Notes under the pieces: model-generated
Database searches by the model: none
Told to the model about the DNA's origin: nothing
What the model saw: the letters and a program-made list of their open reading frames with translations, nothing else
Assembly (NCBI RefSeq): GCF_007992455.1
Contig: NZ_BKAH01000001.1
Coordinates: 62,001-126,000 of the forward strand
Direction of reading: 5' to 3'
DNA from: Microbacterium saccharophilum
GTDB taxonomy: Bacteria > Actinomycetota > Actinomycetes > Actinomycetales > Microbacteriaceae
Length of the DNA: 64,000 nucleotides
In this document: piece by piece, positions 18,223-27,499 of the stretch
Layout: each line of letters opens with the position of its first letter
Numbering within the stretch: the stretch's first letter is position 1
Program-made: the position numbers and the translations under genes

Positions 18223-18432
18223 TCAGACGTCGGCGACCTTGCGGCCCTTGTACTCCAGGAACAGCTCCGTGCCCTGCGAGTCGGTGACGACCTTGGCCTG
18301 GTGCGGACGGCTGTAGACGACCTTGCCGTTCTCCACGGTGGTGGTCAGCGTGATGGGCGCCGCCTTCCACTGGGCGCGGCGCGAACGGGTGTTGGAGCGG
18401 GAGACCTTCCGCTTCGGGGGGTTACCTGCCAT
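18223..18432 (-). CDS. rpmF: 50S ribosomal protein L32
   Basis: A 69-residue basic protein starting MAGNPPKRKVSRSNTRSRRA, the hallmark of L32. This version lacks the CxxC pairs of the zinc-binding type, so it is the zinc-independent form. It sits between DUF177 and rnc, its conserved location. The start lies two bases beyond the end of the DUF177 gene, implying coupling. Confidence 0.94.
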   Translation of the reverse strand: MAGNPPKRKVSRSNTRSRRAQWKAAPITLTTTVENGKVVYSRPHQAKVVTDSQGTELFLEYKGRKVADV

Positions 18433-18434
18433 GG

Positions 18435-18983
18435 CTAGCTCTTCTCTGTGTCGTCGGCGGCGGGGCGCGCTGCCTCGTCGTCGTGGTCTGGGGTGAGGGC
18501 CTTCAGCGTGGCCCAACGCGGGTCGATCGGAGCTTCCGGCACGGCATCCGGCGCCAGCTTCACGCCCGTGGCCGGATCGAGGCCGGGGCAATCCGGCTGG
18601 CACACCGGCTGGAAAGGAAGCGACAGGACGATCGCATCCCTGACCGGAGTTTCAAGATCCACGTGGTCGTCTTGAACCTCGAAGTCAGTCGCTTCCGATC
18701 CAGGATACCCGAAGAGTTCCTGAATCTCGACTTCGACGGGCTGCGTGATCTCGGTCAGGCAGCGTCCGCATTCGCCCGAGTACTGGGTCGCGATGTCGGC
18801 GGTGACGAGGATGCCCTCGTGGACGGACTCCAGCCGGACGGCGATGTCGATGGGCTCCCCCTGCGGGACGGACACCAGGCCTTCGCCCCATTTGGCGGGC
18901 GCGGCGACCTCGAGGTCGTGTTCGCGCATCTCGCCCGCACGGTGCGAGATGTCGCGCACCGACAGGACGAAGGGACCGTTCAT
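18435..18983 (-). CDS. YceD/DUF177 family protein
   Basis: Protein of the DUF177 (YceD) family, which accompanies rpmF in most bacteria and is implicated in 23S rRNA accumulation. The 182-residue product has the conserved SGECGRCLTEITQPV segment near residue 78 and a second cysteine pair in QPVCQPDCPGLDP near 132, suggesting zinc binding. The ATG at 18983 has an AGAAAG site; a TTG 24 bases upstream is possible. It precedes rpmF with two bases between. Confidence 0.9.
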   Translation of the reverse strand: MNGPFVLSVRDISHRAGEMREHDLEVAAPAKWGEGLVSVPQGEPIDIAVRLESVHEGILVTADIATQYSGECGRCLTEITQPVEVEIQELFGYPGSEATDFEVQDDHVDLETPVRDAIVLSLPFQPVCQPDCPGLDPATGVKLAPDAVPEAPIDPRWATLKALTPDHDDEAARPAADDTEKS

Positions 18984-19056
18984 ATGCTTTCTGACCACGG
19001 TCGTCAATGCTAGTCGGCGCCGGGACCACCGGGGCCCGCCGCGCAGGTGCGCCGGC

Positions 19057-19554
19057 TCAGAGTCCCCGCGCGCCGGTATCCAGGAAGCGCGCCACCGGGC
19101 CCGGCACGAACGGCGACACGTCGCCGCCGAGCGCCGCGACCTGGCGGACGAGGCTGCTGGAGACGAGGGCGTGGGCGGGGTCGGGCAGGAGGAACACCGT
19201 CTCGATCTGCGCGAGATGCCGGTTCACGATCGCCATGGGCGTCTCGTACGCGACGTCCACCTGGGAGCGGATGCCCTTGACGAGCACCCCCGCGTCCACG
19301 TCGGTCGCGTAGTCGACGAGCAGGCCCATGCTCCACGAGGCGACGATGACGTTGCCGTCGACGTTCTCCTCGGCGATGGACTGCTCCAGCAGGCTCAGCC
19401 GCTGCGCGATCGGCAGCATGGCCTCCTTGCCGGGGTTGTGCACCACGAGGACGTGCAGCTCGTCGTACAGCGCCGCGGCCCGGCGGATGACGTCGATGTG
19501 ACCCAGCGTCGGCGGATCGAACGATCCCGGGACGACGGCGATCCGGTTGTTCAT
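19057..19554 (-). CDS. coaD: Phosphopantetheine adenylyltransferase
   Basis: Penultimate step of coenzyme A synthesis: 4'-phosphopantetheine plus ATP to dephospho-CoA. The nucleotidyltransferase motif [14 protein letters not shown] is at residues 10-23. The substrate loop [15 protein letters not shown] is near 92 and the ISSS-type motif [11 protein letters not shown] near 130. The 165-residue length is normal. It lies between recG and DUF177, as in related genomes. Confidence 0.96.
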   Translation of the reverse strand: MNNRIAVVPGSFDPPTLGHIDVIRRAAALYDELHVLVVHNPGKEAMLPIAQRLSLLEQSIAEENVDGNVIVASWSMGLLVDYATDVDAGVLVKGIRSQVDVAYETPMAIVNRHLAQIETVFLLPDPAHALVSSSLVRQVAALGGDVSPFVPGPVARFLDTGARGL

Positions 19555-19580
19555 GCCATCGAGCCTATCGGCCGGGCGGG

Positions 19581-21746
19581 TCAGTTCTTGGCCAGCGCCG
19601 CGCGCTCCTGCTGACCGACGCGGCGCCCGATCGCCGCGGCCAGGCCGGCGTGGCGGAGGAGCGCCGGGTCCTCGTCGAGGACCTGCTCCGCCGCGGCGCG
19701 GGCGAGCGCGATGAGGTCGGCGTCGGCGACGACGCGGAGGAGGCGCAGCGACGATCGTGCACCCGATTGCGCGTCGCCGAGCACATCGCCCTCACCGCGC
19801 AGTTCGAGGTCGACCTCGGCGAGCTGGAAGCCGTCCGTCGTCGCGGCGACCGCCTCGACCCGTGCGCGGGCGGGCGTGCCCTGCGGCGCTTCGGTCACGA
19901 GGAGGCAGAGGCCCGGGATCGCGCCGCGGCCCACCCGCCCGCGCAGCTGGTGCAGCTGCGAGACGCCGAACCGGTCGGCTTCGAGGATCACCATCGTCGA
20001 GGCGTTCGGGACGTCGACACCGACCTCCACGACGGTCGTGGCGACGAGCACGTCGATCTCCCCGCGACTGAACGCCTGCATGACGACGTCCTTCTGATCC
20101 GAGGGCATCTTGCCGTGCAGGATCTCCACCCGGATGCCGTCGAACGCGGGGTGCCCCGCGAGCATCTCGTGCACCTGCACGACCCCCCAGCGGGTGCGCT
20201 CCTGCTCCCCTTCGAGCGTCGGCGGCTCCGCGCCGTCGTCCTTCGCGTCCTTCGCGTTCGCCTCGGCGTCGATCGCGGCGCAGACGACGAACGCCTGTCG
20301 CCCCTGCGCGACCTCCTCCGCGACGCGCTCCCACACGCGCGCGAACCAGCCCGGCTTCTCATCCAGCGGGGCGACGAAGCTCGAGATGCCGGCGCGCCCG
20401 GCCGGGAGCGTCCGGATCGTGGAGACGTCGAGGTCGCCGAAGACGGTCATGGCGACGGTGCGCGGGATGGGCGTCGCGGTCAGCACGAGCACGTGCGGCG
20501 AGGTCCCCTTCGCGCGGAGCGTCTCGCGCTGCTCCACGCCGAACCGATGCTGCTCGTCGACGACGACGAGGCCGAGGTCGGCGAACGTCGTCGATTCGCT
20601 CAGCAGCGCGTGGGTGCCCACGATGATGCGCGCCTGCCCCGCCGCCGCGCGCAGCGCCGCCTTGCGGCGCTCGGCGACGGGCTGCTGGCCGGTGAGGAGC
20701 GTCGGCATGAGCTCCGGCGCGAGCTGAGGGCCCAGCATCCGCGCGATGGAGCGCACATGCTGGCCCGCGAGGACCTCGGTCGGCGCGATGAGCGCGGACT
20801 GCCCGCCCGACTGGGCGACCTGCAGCATCGCGCGGAGCGCGACGAGGGTCTTCCCGGAACCGACCTCGCCCTGCACGAGCCGGTTCATCGGCCACGCTCC
20901 CTCGAGGTCGGCGGCGATCGTGTCGCCCACCGACACCTGGTCGGGGGTGCGCTCGAACGGCAGCGCCGCGTCGAAGCGGGCGAGGAGGTCGCCGGCCGGC
21001 CGGGAGGTCGCGGAGAGCATGCGGACGAACTGGCGCTGCTGCAGGAGCGCCACCTGCAGCACGAACGCCTCGTGCATCCGCAGGGTCTCGCGGGCCTGCT
21101 CGATCTGGTCGGGAAGCTCGGGGGCGTGGATGCGCAGGAGGGCGGTGCGGGCATCGAGCAGCCCGAGGCGCTGCCGGAGGTCGTCGGGGAGCGGGTCGGG
21201 GACGTCGCCGAGGACGGCGAGGACGATCTCGACGGTCTTCGCGATCTGCCAGCTCGTGACGGTGCTCGTGGCCGGGTAGATCGGGATGGGGAGGTTCTGC
21301 TTCGCCTCGGCGCTCGTGCGCGCCTGCTCCTCGTCGTCGAACATCTCATAGTCGGGGTGGGCGAACTGCTTCTGGCCCTTGAAGTCGCCGACCTTGCCGG
21401 AGAAGATGCCCTGGCGCCCGACTCTCAGCTCGCTCTGCCGCCACGCCTGGTTGAAGAAGGTCAGGCTCACCGTGCCGTGGCCGTCGCTGATGACGACCTC
21501 CAGCAGCGTCCCTTTCCGGGCGCGCATGGGGCGGACGGAGACCGAGCGCACCTCGGCGACGATCGTCACCTGCTCCCCGACGGGCAGCGAGGCGATGGGC
21601 GTCAGCTCGCCGCGCCGCGCGTACCGGCGCGGGTAGTGGTCGAGGAGGTCGCCGACCGTGGACATCCCGAACGCCCGTGACAGGGCGGACGCCGTCTTGC
21701 CTCCGACGACGCCGTCCAGACGGGACTCGAGGCTCACGGACGGCAT
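19581..21746 (-). CDS. recG: ATP-dependent DNA helicase RecG
   Basis: Branch-migrating helicase that regresses stalled forks and processes Holliday junctions. An N-terminal wedge (OB) domain lies at about residues 45-160. Helicase motifs follow: the Walker [16 protein letters not shown], the DExH-type [22 protein letters not shown], and motif [15 protein letters not shown]-like C-terminal motif closes the 721-residue protein. It is the first gene of a run into coaD, DUF177, rpmF, rnc and mutM. Confidence 0.96.
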   Translation of the reverse strand: MPSVSLESRLDGVVGGKTASALSRAFGMSTVGDLLDHYPRRYARRGELTPIASLPVGEQVTIVAEVRSVSVRPMRARKGTLLEVVISDGHGTVSLTFFNQAWRQSELRVGRQGIFSGKVGDFKGQKQFAHPDYEMFDDEEQARTSAEAKQNLPIPIYPATSTVTSWQIAKTVEIVLAVLGDVPDPLPDDLRQRLGLLDARTALLRIHAPELPDQIEQARETLRMHEAFVLQVALLQQRQFVRMLSATSRPAGDLLARFDAALPFERTPDQVSVGDTIAADLEGAWPMNRLVQGEVGSGKTLVALRAMLQVAQSGGQSALIAPTEVLAGQHVRSIARMLGPQLAPELMPTLLTGQQPVAERRKAALRAAAGQARIIVGTHALLSESTTFADLGLVVVDEQHRFGVEQRETLRAKGTSPHVLVLTATPIPRTVAMTVFGDLDVSTIRTLPAGRAGISSFVAPLDEKPGWFARVWERVAEEVAQGRQAFVVCAAIDAEANAKDAKDDGAEPPTLEGEQERTRWGVVQVHEMLAGHPAFDGIRVEILHGKMPSDQKDVVMQAFSRGEIDVLVATTVVEVGVDVPNASTMVILEADRFGVSQLHQLRGRVGRGAIPGLCLLVTEAPQGTPARARVEAVAATTDGFQLAEVDLELRGEGDVLGDAQSGARSSLRLLRVVADADLIALARAAAEQVLDEDPALLRHAGLAAAIGRRVGQQERAALAKN

Positions 21747-21805
21747 GCCCCGAGTCTACGAGCGGTCGGGGACGCCACTCCCCCGCGGCCGCGTACTGTG
21801 TGAGC

Positions 21806-22387
21806 ATGATCCGCCGCGCCGTCGCCCGCCTCTACTGGTCGCTCAGTCGCTGGACCCTGCAGACGGAGCCGGCCCCGCAGCGCCCGACGCTCCTGATCGG
21901 GGCACCGCACACCTCGAACTGGGACTTCGTCCTCATGCTCGCCCTCGCGTGGCGCCTGGAGATCCCGATCCGCTGGCTCGGCAAGGACTCGCTGTTCCGG
22001 GGGTGGCGCGGACCGATCATGCGGCGGCTCGGCGGCATCCCCGTCGACCGATCCGACGCCGCGGGCGTCGTGACCGAGGTCGTGGACCGTGTGCACGCCG
22101 GCGAGGTCTTCGGCCTCGTCGTGACCCCGGACGGCACGCGCGGCGGCAACACGTACTGGAAGTCCGGCTTCTATCGCATCGCGCGCGAGACGGGGATGCC
22201 GGTGACCCTGGGCTTCGTGGACCGGACGACGATGACGACGGGCCTCGGCCCGACGATCGAGCTGACCGGCGACGTAGCTGCCGACATGGACCGCATCCGC
22301 GCCTTCTACGCCGACAAGGCGGGCCTGCGCCCGCACCTGCGCACCGAACCGCGGCTGCGCGACGAGAGCGGCGCGCCGATATCGTGA
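21806..22387 (+). CDS. 1-acyl-sn-glycerol-3-phosphate acyltransferase-like protein
   Basis: PlsC-fold acyltransferase of 193 residues. The block I HX4D motif reads PHTSNWDFVLML and the glycerol-phosphate-binding block reads VTPDGTRGGNTYWKSGF near residue 105, where many family members have PEGTRS. The upstream GTG at 21800 is an alternative start. This short class, with TSNWD, is related to enzymes acylating glycerolipids or glycolipids; the acceptor is unknown. It is followed four bases later by rsmD, but is a different enzyme from the PlsC-like gene at 26.7 kb. Confidence 0.75.
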   Translation: MIRRAVARLYWSLSRWTLQTEPAPQRPTLLIGAPHTSNWDFVLMLALAWRLEIPIRWLGKDSLFRGWRGPIMRRLGGIPVDRSDAAGVVTEVVDRVHAGEVFGLVVTPDGTRGGNTYWKSGFYRIARETGMPVTLGFVDRTTMTTGLGPTIELTGDVAADMDRIRAFYADKAGLRPHLRTEPRLRDESGAPIS

Positions 22388-22391
22388 ACAG

Positions 22392-22952
22392 GTGACGAGG
22401 ATCATCGCGGGGCTCGCCGGGTCGCTCACCCTGGCGGTGCCGGATGCCGGGACCCGGCCGACGAGCGACCGGGTCCGCGAGTCGCTGTTCGGCTCGCTGG
22501 AGTCCGCCGACCGACTGCGCGGCGCCGCCGTGCTGGATCTGTACGCCGGCTCGGGCGCCCTCGCGCTGGAGGCGCTCAGCCGCGGCGCGGCATCCGCCGA
22601 TCTCGTGGAGAAGGCGCCGCGCGCCGCGGCGGTCGCCGAGCGCAACGCCCGCGCCGTCGCGAAGGCGGTGCCGGGCGCCGCCGCCCGGGTGCACCGGATG
22701 ACGGCGGACGCCTTCCTGCAGCTGCCGCGCGGCCCCTACGACCTCGTGTTCCTCGATCCGCCGTACGAGGGTGTCGACGACGAGGCGCTCGCCGCGACCC
22801 TCGCCCTGCTCGTCCCCCGCCTCGCCGAGGATGCCACGGTGGTCATCGAGCGCGCCGCGCGCTCGTCCGAGCCGGCACTTCCCCCCGGCCTCGTGCGGGA
22901 GCGGTCGAAGCGCTACGGCGACACCGCCGTCTGGTGGGCGACCACGCCCTGA
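22392..22952 (+). CDS. rsmD: 16S rRNA (guanine966-N2)-methyltransferase RsmD
   Basis: Methylates G966 of 16S rRNA in the 30S subunit using S-adenosylmethionine. The family opening RIIAGLAGSLTLAVPDAGTR leads to PTSDRVRESLF. The SAM-binding LDLYAGSGALALEALSRGA is near residue 53 and the catalytic LVFLDPPYE near 120. Length is 186 residues. The start is GTG, four bases after the acyltransferase stop. In related genomes it sits close to coaD and recG, as here. Confidence 0.93.
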   Translation: MTRIIAGLAGSLTLAVPDAGTRPTSDRVRESLFGSLESADRLRGAAVLDLYAGSGALALEALSRGAASADLVEKAPRAAAVAERNARAVAKAVPGAAARVHRMTADAFLQLPRGPYDLVFLDPPYEGVDDEALAATLALLVPRLAEDATVVIERAARSSEPALPPGLVRERSKRYGDTAVWWATTP

Positions 22953-22994
22953 CGCCGCGGCGGCCCGCCCGGCCCGGCCGCCCGGCCACCCGCC

Positions 22995-23061
22995 CGAGAA
23001 ACCACATCGAGCATGAGAAACCGGCTCTGGCGTGGTTTCTCACGCCGGATGTGGTTTCTCG
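22995..23061. repeat. Nested palindrome with four GAGAAACC/GGTTTCTC blocks phased at 19 bases
   Basis: A perfect 14-base inverted repeat (22995-23008 and 23048-23061; arm CGAGAAACCACATC) encloses a second 9-base inverted repeat (23014-23022 and 23034-23042; arm TGAGAAACC). The four GAGAAACC or GGTTTCTC blocks start at 22996, 23015, 23034 and 23053, exactly 19 bases apart. The element lies in the AT-richer middle of the 161-base gap between the convergent rsmD and thiL. It could be a REP-like dispersed repeat, a bidirectional terminator, or a protein-binding array. Confidence 0.8.
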
Positions 23062-23113
23062 CGGCCGCGAGCCGCATGCGGCGCCCGGCGTGCGAGCCGG
23101 ACGCCCGGCCGCG

Positions 23114-24097
23114 TCAGCCGCGGTGCGCGTCCCAGTCCTGGTAGGGGTCCCAGCCGCCCCGGCCCACGGGCGGGGTGCCCCCGACGGTGACGGAGTGCGC
23201 GCCACGCGGCACCACGACGCCGGCCGGGCGGAAGCCCTCCGGCAGGGGGACGCCGGCCGGGAACGTCGCGAGGAGGGCGTGGTCCTCGCCGCCGGAGAGC
23301 GCGAGCGGATCGCCGGGGTTCTCGAGCGCGATCGTCACGCCCGAGGCCTCCGCCATCCGGGTCGCATCGAGCACGAGGCCGTCCGAGACGTCCATGAGCG
23401 CCGTCGCGCCGGCATCCGCCGCGACGGGCCCCAGCGCGATGGGCGGGGAGGGCCGCAGCTGCGCCGTCAGCGCCGCACGCTCGTCCGGTGACAGCGCGGC
23501 GAGGTCGACGGGAACCGGTTCGCCGAGATCGTCGCGGAACCGGTCGAACAGCACGGCGAGCCCCCGCGCGGCCTGCCCGAGCGCGCCGGCGACCGCGACG
23601 ACGTCGCCGGGCCGGGCTCCGGAGCGGAGGACCGGCTCCCGCCCGTCCAGCACCCCGACCGCCGTCACGGCGACCGTGAGGGTGTCCGAGACCGTGAGGT
23701 CGCCGCCCTCGACGGCGCAGACCGGGGCGAGCTCGTCGCAGGCCTCGCGGAGCCCCGTGGCGAGGTCCTCCAGGAACCGCAGCCGCGTCGCCTCGGGCGC
23801 CGCGAGGGCGACGAACAGCGCGGTCGGCCGCGCGCCCATCGCGGCGATGTCGGCGAGGTTCACGGCGGCGGCCTTGAAGCCGAGATCGCGGCCGCTCGAC
23901 CAGGCGAGGCGGAAGTCGGGGCCGTGCACGAGCGTGTCCGTCGTGACGACGACACGGCCGTCCGGCGCGGCGAGCACGGCGGCGTCGTCGCCCGGCCCGA
24001 CGAGGGCTCGCGAGGAGCCCCGCAGCGCGCCGAGGATGCGGGCCAGCACCGCGCGTTCGCTCGATCCGCCGACCGTCTCCCCGTCATCGCCTGGCAT
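23114..24097 (-). CDS. thiL: Thiamine-monophosphate kinase
   Basis: Phosphorylates thiamine monophosphate to the active diphosphate. AIR-synthase/ThiL fold: VGPGDDAAVL near residue 33, VVTTDTLVHGPDFRL with the metal aspartates, KAAAVNLADIAAMGA near 75, and the C-terminal SGGEDHALLATFP near 270. Length is 327 residues. No other thiamine genes lie here; thiL near ddl and rsmD is a common actinobacterial arrangement. The start is 19 bases from the divergent lipoprotein gene. Confidence 0.94.
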   Translation of the reverse strand: MPGDDGETVGGSSERAVLARILGALRGSSRALVGPGDDAAVLAAPDGRVVVTTDTLVHGPDFRLAWSSGRDLGFKAAAVNLADIAAMGARPTALFVALAAPEATRLRFLEDLATGLREACDELAPVCAVEGGDLTVSDTLTVAVTAVGVLDGREPVLRSGARPGDVVAVAGALGQAARGLAVLFDRFRDDLGEPVPVDLAALSPDERAALTAQLRPSPPIALGPVAADAGATALMDVSDGLVLDATRMAEASGVTIALENPGDPLALSGGEDHALLATFPAGVPLPEGFRPAGVVVPRGAHSVTVGGTPPVGRGGWDPYQDWDAHRG

Positions 24098-24116
24098 GCC
24101 TCCACGCTAGCCTGGA

Positions 24117-24590
24117 GTGGTGCCCCGCCCGCGCCCGACCGCCGTCCTCCTGGCCGTGCTGACGGCGCTGACGCTCACCGGCTGCGCCACCACGGTCTCG
24201 ATGCAGCCCGCCGACGAGGCGAACGATCCGCTGTGCGCGGAGGTCATGGTCCGCCTCCCCGACACGCTCGACGGCCAGCAACGCCGGTGGACCGACGCGC
24301 AGTCCACGGCGGCGTGGGGCGACCCGTCCGCCGTCCTGGTGTCCTGCGGGGTCGTGCCGCCCGGGCCCACCGAGGCGCAGTGCATCACGGTGGCCGGCAT
24401 CGACTGGATCGTCGACGACTCCGCCGCGCCGCGCTACCGGATCACGAGCTACGGCCGGACGCCGGCGGTCGAGGTGCTCACCGACAACGAGATCGTCGCG
24501 CCCACGACGGTGCTGGATGGCCTCGCGACGGCGCTGCAGCAGGTCCCCGCCCAGCGGCAGTGCACCTCGACGTCGTCGGTCCTGCCCTGA
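24117..24590 (+). CDS. DUF3515-like lipoprotein
   Basis: A 157-residue secreted lipoprotein. The N-terminal signal (AVLLAVLTALTLTGCATT) has a lipobox LTGC, so Cys at about residue 23 would be lipidated. The remainder contains five more cysteines and PLCAEVMVRLPDTLDG. It resembles actinobacterial DUF3515 proteins, whose role is unknown. Two GTG codons stand in tandem; the second, at 24120, is six bases from a TAGCCT -10-like box, so the mRNA may be leaderless. It is divergent from thiL and convergent with ddl. Confidence 0.7.
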   Translation: MVPRPRPTAVLLAVLTALTLTGCATTVSMQPADEANDPLCAEVMVRLPDTLDGQQRRWTDAQSTAAWGDPSAVLVSCGVVPPGPTEAQCITVAGIDWIVDDSAAPRYRITSYGRTPAVEVLTDNEIVAPTTVLDGLATALQQVPAQRQCTSTSSVLP

Positions 24591-24623
24591 CGGGCGACCG
24601 CTGACGCCGGATCCCCCGTCCGC

Positions 24624-25706
24624 TCAGGCGGCGCGGGCGATCTCGATGAGCTCCGTGATGAGCTCGGGGTAGGTCATCCCGGAGGCGATCCAGCATTTCG
24701 GGAACATCGAGATCGGGGTGAAGCCGGGCATCGTGTTGAGCTCGTTCACGAAGAACTCGGTGCCGGTGTAGAAGAAGTCCACCCGGGCGAGCCCTTCGCC
24801 GCCGATCGCCTCGAACGCACGGGCGGCGATCCGCTGCATCTCCGCGAGCTCGCCGTCGCCGAGGTCGGCGGGACAGGTCAGCGCGACGCCGGGAACGTCG
24901 AGGTACTTCGCCTCGAAGTCGTAGAACTCCCGGCCGTCCAGCACGATCTCGCCCGCGACGCTCACGCGCGGGAGCCCGCCGTCGCGCGCGGCCAGCACGC
25001 CGCACTCGATCTCGCGGCCGACGACGGCCTGCTCGACGAGCACGGTGCCGTCCTCCGCGAAGGCGGTCTCCAGCGCGGCGTCGAGCTCGCCGAGGTCCGA
25101 GACCTTCGACACGCCGACGCTGGATCCCGCGCGGGCGGGCTTGACGAAGAGGGGCAGGTCGAGGGCGCGGATGCGGCGCAGCCACAGGTCCCGGTCGCGC
25201 GCGAGGTCGCGCCGGGTGACCGTCACCCACGGCACGACGGGCACGCCCGCGGCCTTCAGGACGCTCTTGGTGGTGTGCTTGTCCATCCCGATCGCGGACA
25301 TCAGCAGGCCCGCACCGACGTACGGCAGGTCGAGCAGCTCGAGGAAGCCCTGGATCGTGCCGTCCTCGCCGAACCGGCCGTGCAGGATCGGGAAGACGAC
25401 GTCGACCTCGCCGAGCGACCGCTCGCCGTCGGCGTCGCGGACGCGCAGTTCGCGGGACGCCGCGGAGTCCGGCCAGATGACACGGGTGCCGTTGTCGACG
25501 ACCTCCGGCAGGTGCGCGGGGTCGAGCGAGAACTTGTCCGGCTCGTCGTCCTCCAGGACGTACGCCCCCTCGCGGGTGATGCCGATGGGGATGACGCGGT
25601 AGCGCTCGCGGTCAATCGCGCGGAGCACTCCCCCGGCCGTTGCGGAGCTGATCGAATGCTCGCTGGAGCGACCTCCAAAGAGCACCGCCACTGCCGCCTT
25701 GTCCAT
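24624..25706 (-). CDS. ddl: D-alanine--D-alanine ligase
   Basis: ATP-grasp enzyme that makes D-Ala-D-Ala for peptidoglycan. The N-terminus VAVLFGGRSSEHSISSATA is typical. The ATP-grasp lid and substrate motifs follow (PLFVKPARAGSSVGVSKV, then EIECGVLA and the C-terminal VDFFYTGTEFFVNELNTMPGFT). Length is 360 residues. The first 95 bases overlap the 3' end of the gpsA frame, so this start is probably reached from within gpsA; GAGAGGACGC precedes the ATG. It belongs with murA in cell-wall synthesis. Confidence 0.95.
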   Translation of the reverse strand: MDKAAVAVLFGGRSSEHSISSATAGGVLRAIDRERYRVIPIGITREGAYVLEDDEPDKFSLDPAHLPEVVDNGTRVIWPDSAASRELRVRDADGERSLGEVDVVFPILHGRFGEDGTIQGFLELLDLPYVGAGLLMSAIGMDKHTTKSVLKAAGVPVVPWVTVTRRDLARDRDLWLRRIRALDLPLFVKPARAGSSVGVSKVSDLGELDAALETAFAEDGTVLVEQAVVGREIECGVLAARDGGLPRVSVAGEIVLDGREFYDFEAKYLDVPGVALTCPADLGDGELAEMQRIAARAFEAIGGEGLARVDFFYTGTEFFVNELNTMPGFTPISMFPKCWIASGMTYPELITELIEIARAA

Positions 25707-26718
25707 TCTGCGTCCTCTCGCCCTTGGGCTGGTCGTCGTCCGTCGTCAGGTGGGGCGCGATGTCGCGCGGGTTCATGGTGCCGTCCAGGACCATCTTGAC
25801 CTGCTCGACGATCGGCATGTGCACGCCGGCATCCCGGGCCAGCTGCAGGATCGGCGCGACGGACGCGAGCCCCTCCGCGGTCTGGTCCATCTGCTTCACG
25901 ACGTCCTGGAAGCTGTACCCCTGGCCCAGGAGCCGGCCCGCCGTGTTGTTGCGGCTGAGCGGCGACTGGCACGTCGCGATGAGGTCGCCGAGCCCGGCGA
26001 GCCCCTGCAGCGTCTCCGGCTGCGCGCCCTGCGCGACGGCGAAGTCCGTCATCTCCACGAGGCCGCGCGTGATGATCGACGCCTTCGTGTTCTCGCCGTA
26101 GCCGACGCCGTCGACGATGCCGATGGCGACGGCGATGAGGTTCTTCAGGACCCCGCCGAACTCCGTGCCGATGACGTCGGTGTTCACGAAGGTGCGGAAG
26201 TAGGCGTTGCGGGCGCGGCGGGCGACGGCTTCCGCGGTCTCCTGGCTCGTGGAGGAGATGACGGCGGCGGTCGGCTGCTCGCGCGCGATCTCCAAGGCGA
26301 GGTTGGGGCCGGATGCCACGGCGATCCGGGACGGATCGCAGTGCAGCTCCTGCTCGATGACCTGGCTCATCCGCAGGCCGGAGCGCTTCTCGACGCCCTT
26401 CATGAGCGACACGATGGGGGCGTCGGTGGCGGCGACCAGCGGGCGGACGGCCTTCAGGTTCTGGCGCAGGGCCTGGCTGGAGATCGCCAGGTAGACCTGT
26501 GTCGCCTCCTCGAGCGCATCGGAGAGGTGGGAGGTCGCGGTCATCGACCGGGGCAGGTTGACGCCCGGGAGGTACTCGCTGTTGCGCTTGCCCTCGTTGA
26601 TCTCCTGCGCGAGCTCGGACCGGCGGGCCCACATGACGACCTGCGCGCCGCCGTCGGCGAGCACCTTGCCGAACGTGGTCCCCCAGCTGCCGGCGCCGAT
26701 GACGGCGACGCGGGGCAT
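25612..26718 (-). CDS. gpsA: Glycerol-3-phosphate dehydrogenase [NAD(P)+], with C-terminal run-on
   Basis: Reduces dihydroxyacetone phosphate to sn-glycerol-3-phosphate, the backbone for phospholipids. The Rossmann motif VAVIGAGSWGTTFGKVLA is at residues 4-21, and the substrate motifs GGVLKNLIAVAIGI and QGLAGLGDLIATC follow. The conserved protein ends near residue 335. The frame continues for about 33 more codons across the ddl start (TQNGQGGSGGALWRSLQRAF), giving 368 residues and a 95-base overlap. This suggests loss of an ancestral stop. It lies 13 bases after plsC, whose product uses glycerol-3-phosphate derivatives. Confidence 0.94.
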   Translation of the reverse strand: MPRVAVIGAGSWGTTFGKVLADGGAQVVMWARRSELAQEINEGKRNSEYLPGVNLPRSMTATSHLSDALEEATQVYLAISSQALRQNLKAVRPLVAATDAPIVSLMKGVEKRSGLRMSQVIEQELHCDPSRIAVASGPNLALEIAREQPTAAVISSTSQETAEAVARRARNAYFRTFVNTDVIGTEFGGVLKNLIAVAIGIVDGVGYGENTKASIITRGLVEMTDFAVAQGAQPETLQGLAGLGDLIATCQSPLSRNNTAGRLLGQGYSFQDVVKQMDQTAEGLASVAPILQLARDAGVHMPIVEQVKMVLDGTMNPRDIAPHLTTDDDQPKGERTQNGQGGSGGALWRSLQRAFDQLRNGRGSAPRD

Positions 26719-26731
26719 GGCGGCATCCTGC

Positions 26732-27496
26732 CTACGACTCAAGGCGGCCCGTCTCCTTCTGCCCGTGATCGGACGGGTTCCAGCGCTGCGCGGGCGGCGT
26801 TTCGCCGCGCAGCTCGCCGAGGAGCCGCGAGATGTCGGCCATGACGACATCCGTCGCGGCGACGAGGTTCGTGGGTGTCGCCTTCGCGCGGTACGCGTCG
26901 AGGTCCACGGGCGGGCCGAGGCGCACCTGCACGCGCTTGCGGAGCGGCCAGAGGCTGAGCCTGCCGTAGCGCGGCAGGATCTTCTCGACGCCCCACATGG
27001 CGACGGGGATGACGGGGATGTCGCCCTCGAGCGCGAGCCGCACCGCGCCGGTCTTGCCGCGCATGGGCCAGAGGTCGGGGTCGCGGGTGAGCGAGCCCTC
27101 CGGGTACACGATGACGCCGCGGCCCTTCTCGACCAGCGACGCGGCCTGCACGATGGTCTGGCGCGCCGCGGACGCGGAGGACGCCCGCGCGACGGGGACC
27201 ATGCCCATCGAGGTCAGGAGCGGACCGAGCACCGGAACCCGGAAGAGGCTCTCCTTCGCCATGAACCGCGGGGCCCGCCCGAGCCGCCACGTCGCGACGG
27301 CCACGATCACGGGGTCGAACTCGCTGTAGTGGTTCGGCGCGAGGACGTAGGGGCCCTCCTGCGGCAGGTGCTCGCCGCCGGTGATCTCGATCTTCGCGAT
27401 CAGCCCGACGACCGGGACGACGATGGCTGCGGCCGGCCAGAAGACGCTGGGCGCGGACTTCTCGGCGGAGGCCCGCCGCCGTGGGGAGCGCGGCAC
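26732..27496 (-). CDS. plsC: 1-acyl-sn-glycerol-3-phosphate acyltransferase
   Basis: Membrane-bound acyltransferase making phosphatidic acid. The N-terminal membrane anchor (FWPAAAIVVPVVGLIAKI) is at residues 19-36. Catalytic block I is NHYSEFDPV, block II-III runs through FMAKESLF, and GVIVYPEGSLTRDPDLW is the phosphate-binding block. Length is 254 residues. The start is GTG, three bases after the murA stop. It is cotranscribed with gpsA and ddl, linking phospholipid and envelope synthesis. Confidence 0.88.
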   Translation of the reverse strand: MPRSPRRRASAEKSAPSVFWPAAAIVVPVVGLIAKIEITGGEHLPQEGPYVLAPNHYSEFDPVIVAVATWRLGRAPRFMAKESLFRVPVLGPLLTSMGMVPVARASSASAARQTIVQAASLVEKGRGVIVYPEGSLTRDPDLWPMRGKTGAVRLALEGDIPVIPVAMWGVEKILPRYGRLSLWPLRKRVQVRLGPPVDLDAYRAKATPTNLVAATDVVMADISRLLGELRGETPPAQRWNPSDHGQKETGRLES

Positions 27497-27499
27497 CGA

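Noticed and set aside
19650..21680. A long plus-strand open frame opposite recG
   Set aside because: RecG motifs on the minus strand are complete; the opposite frame has no recognisable domain.
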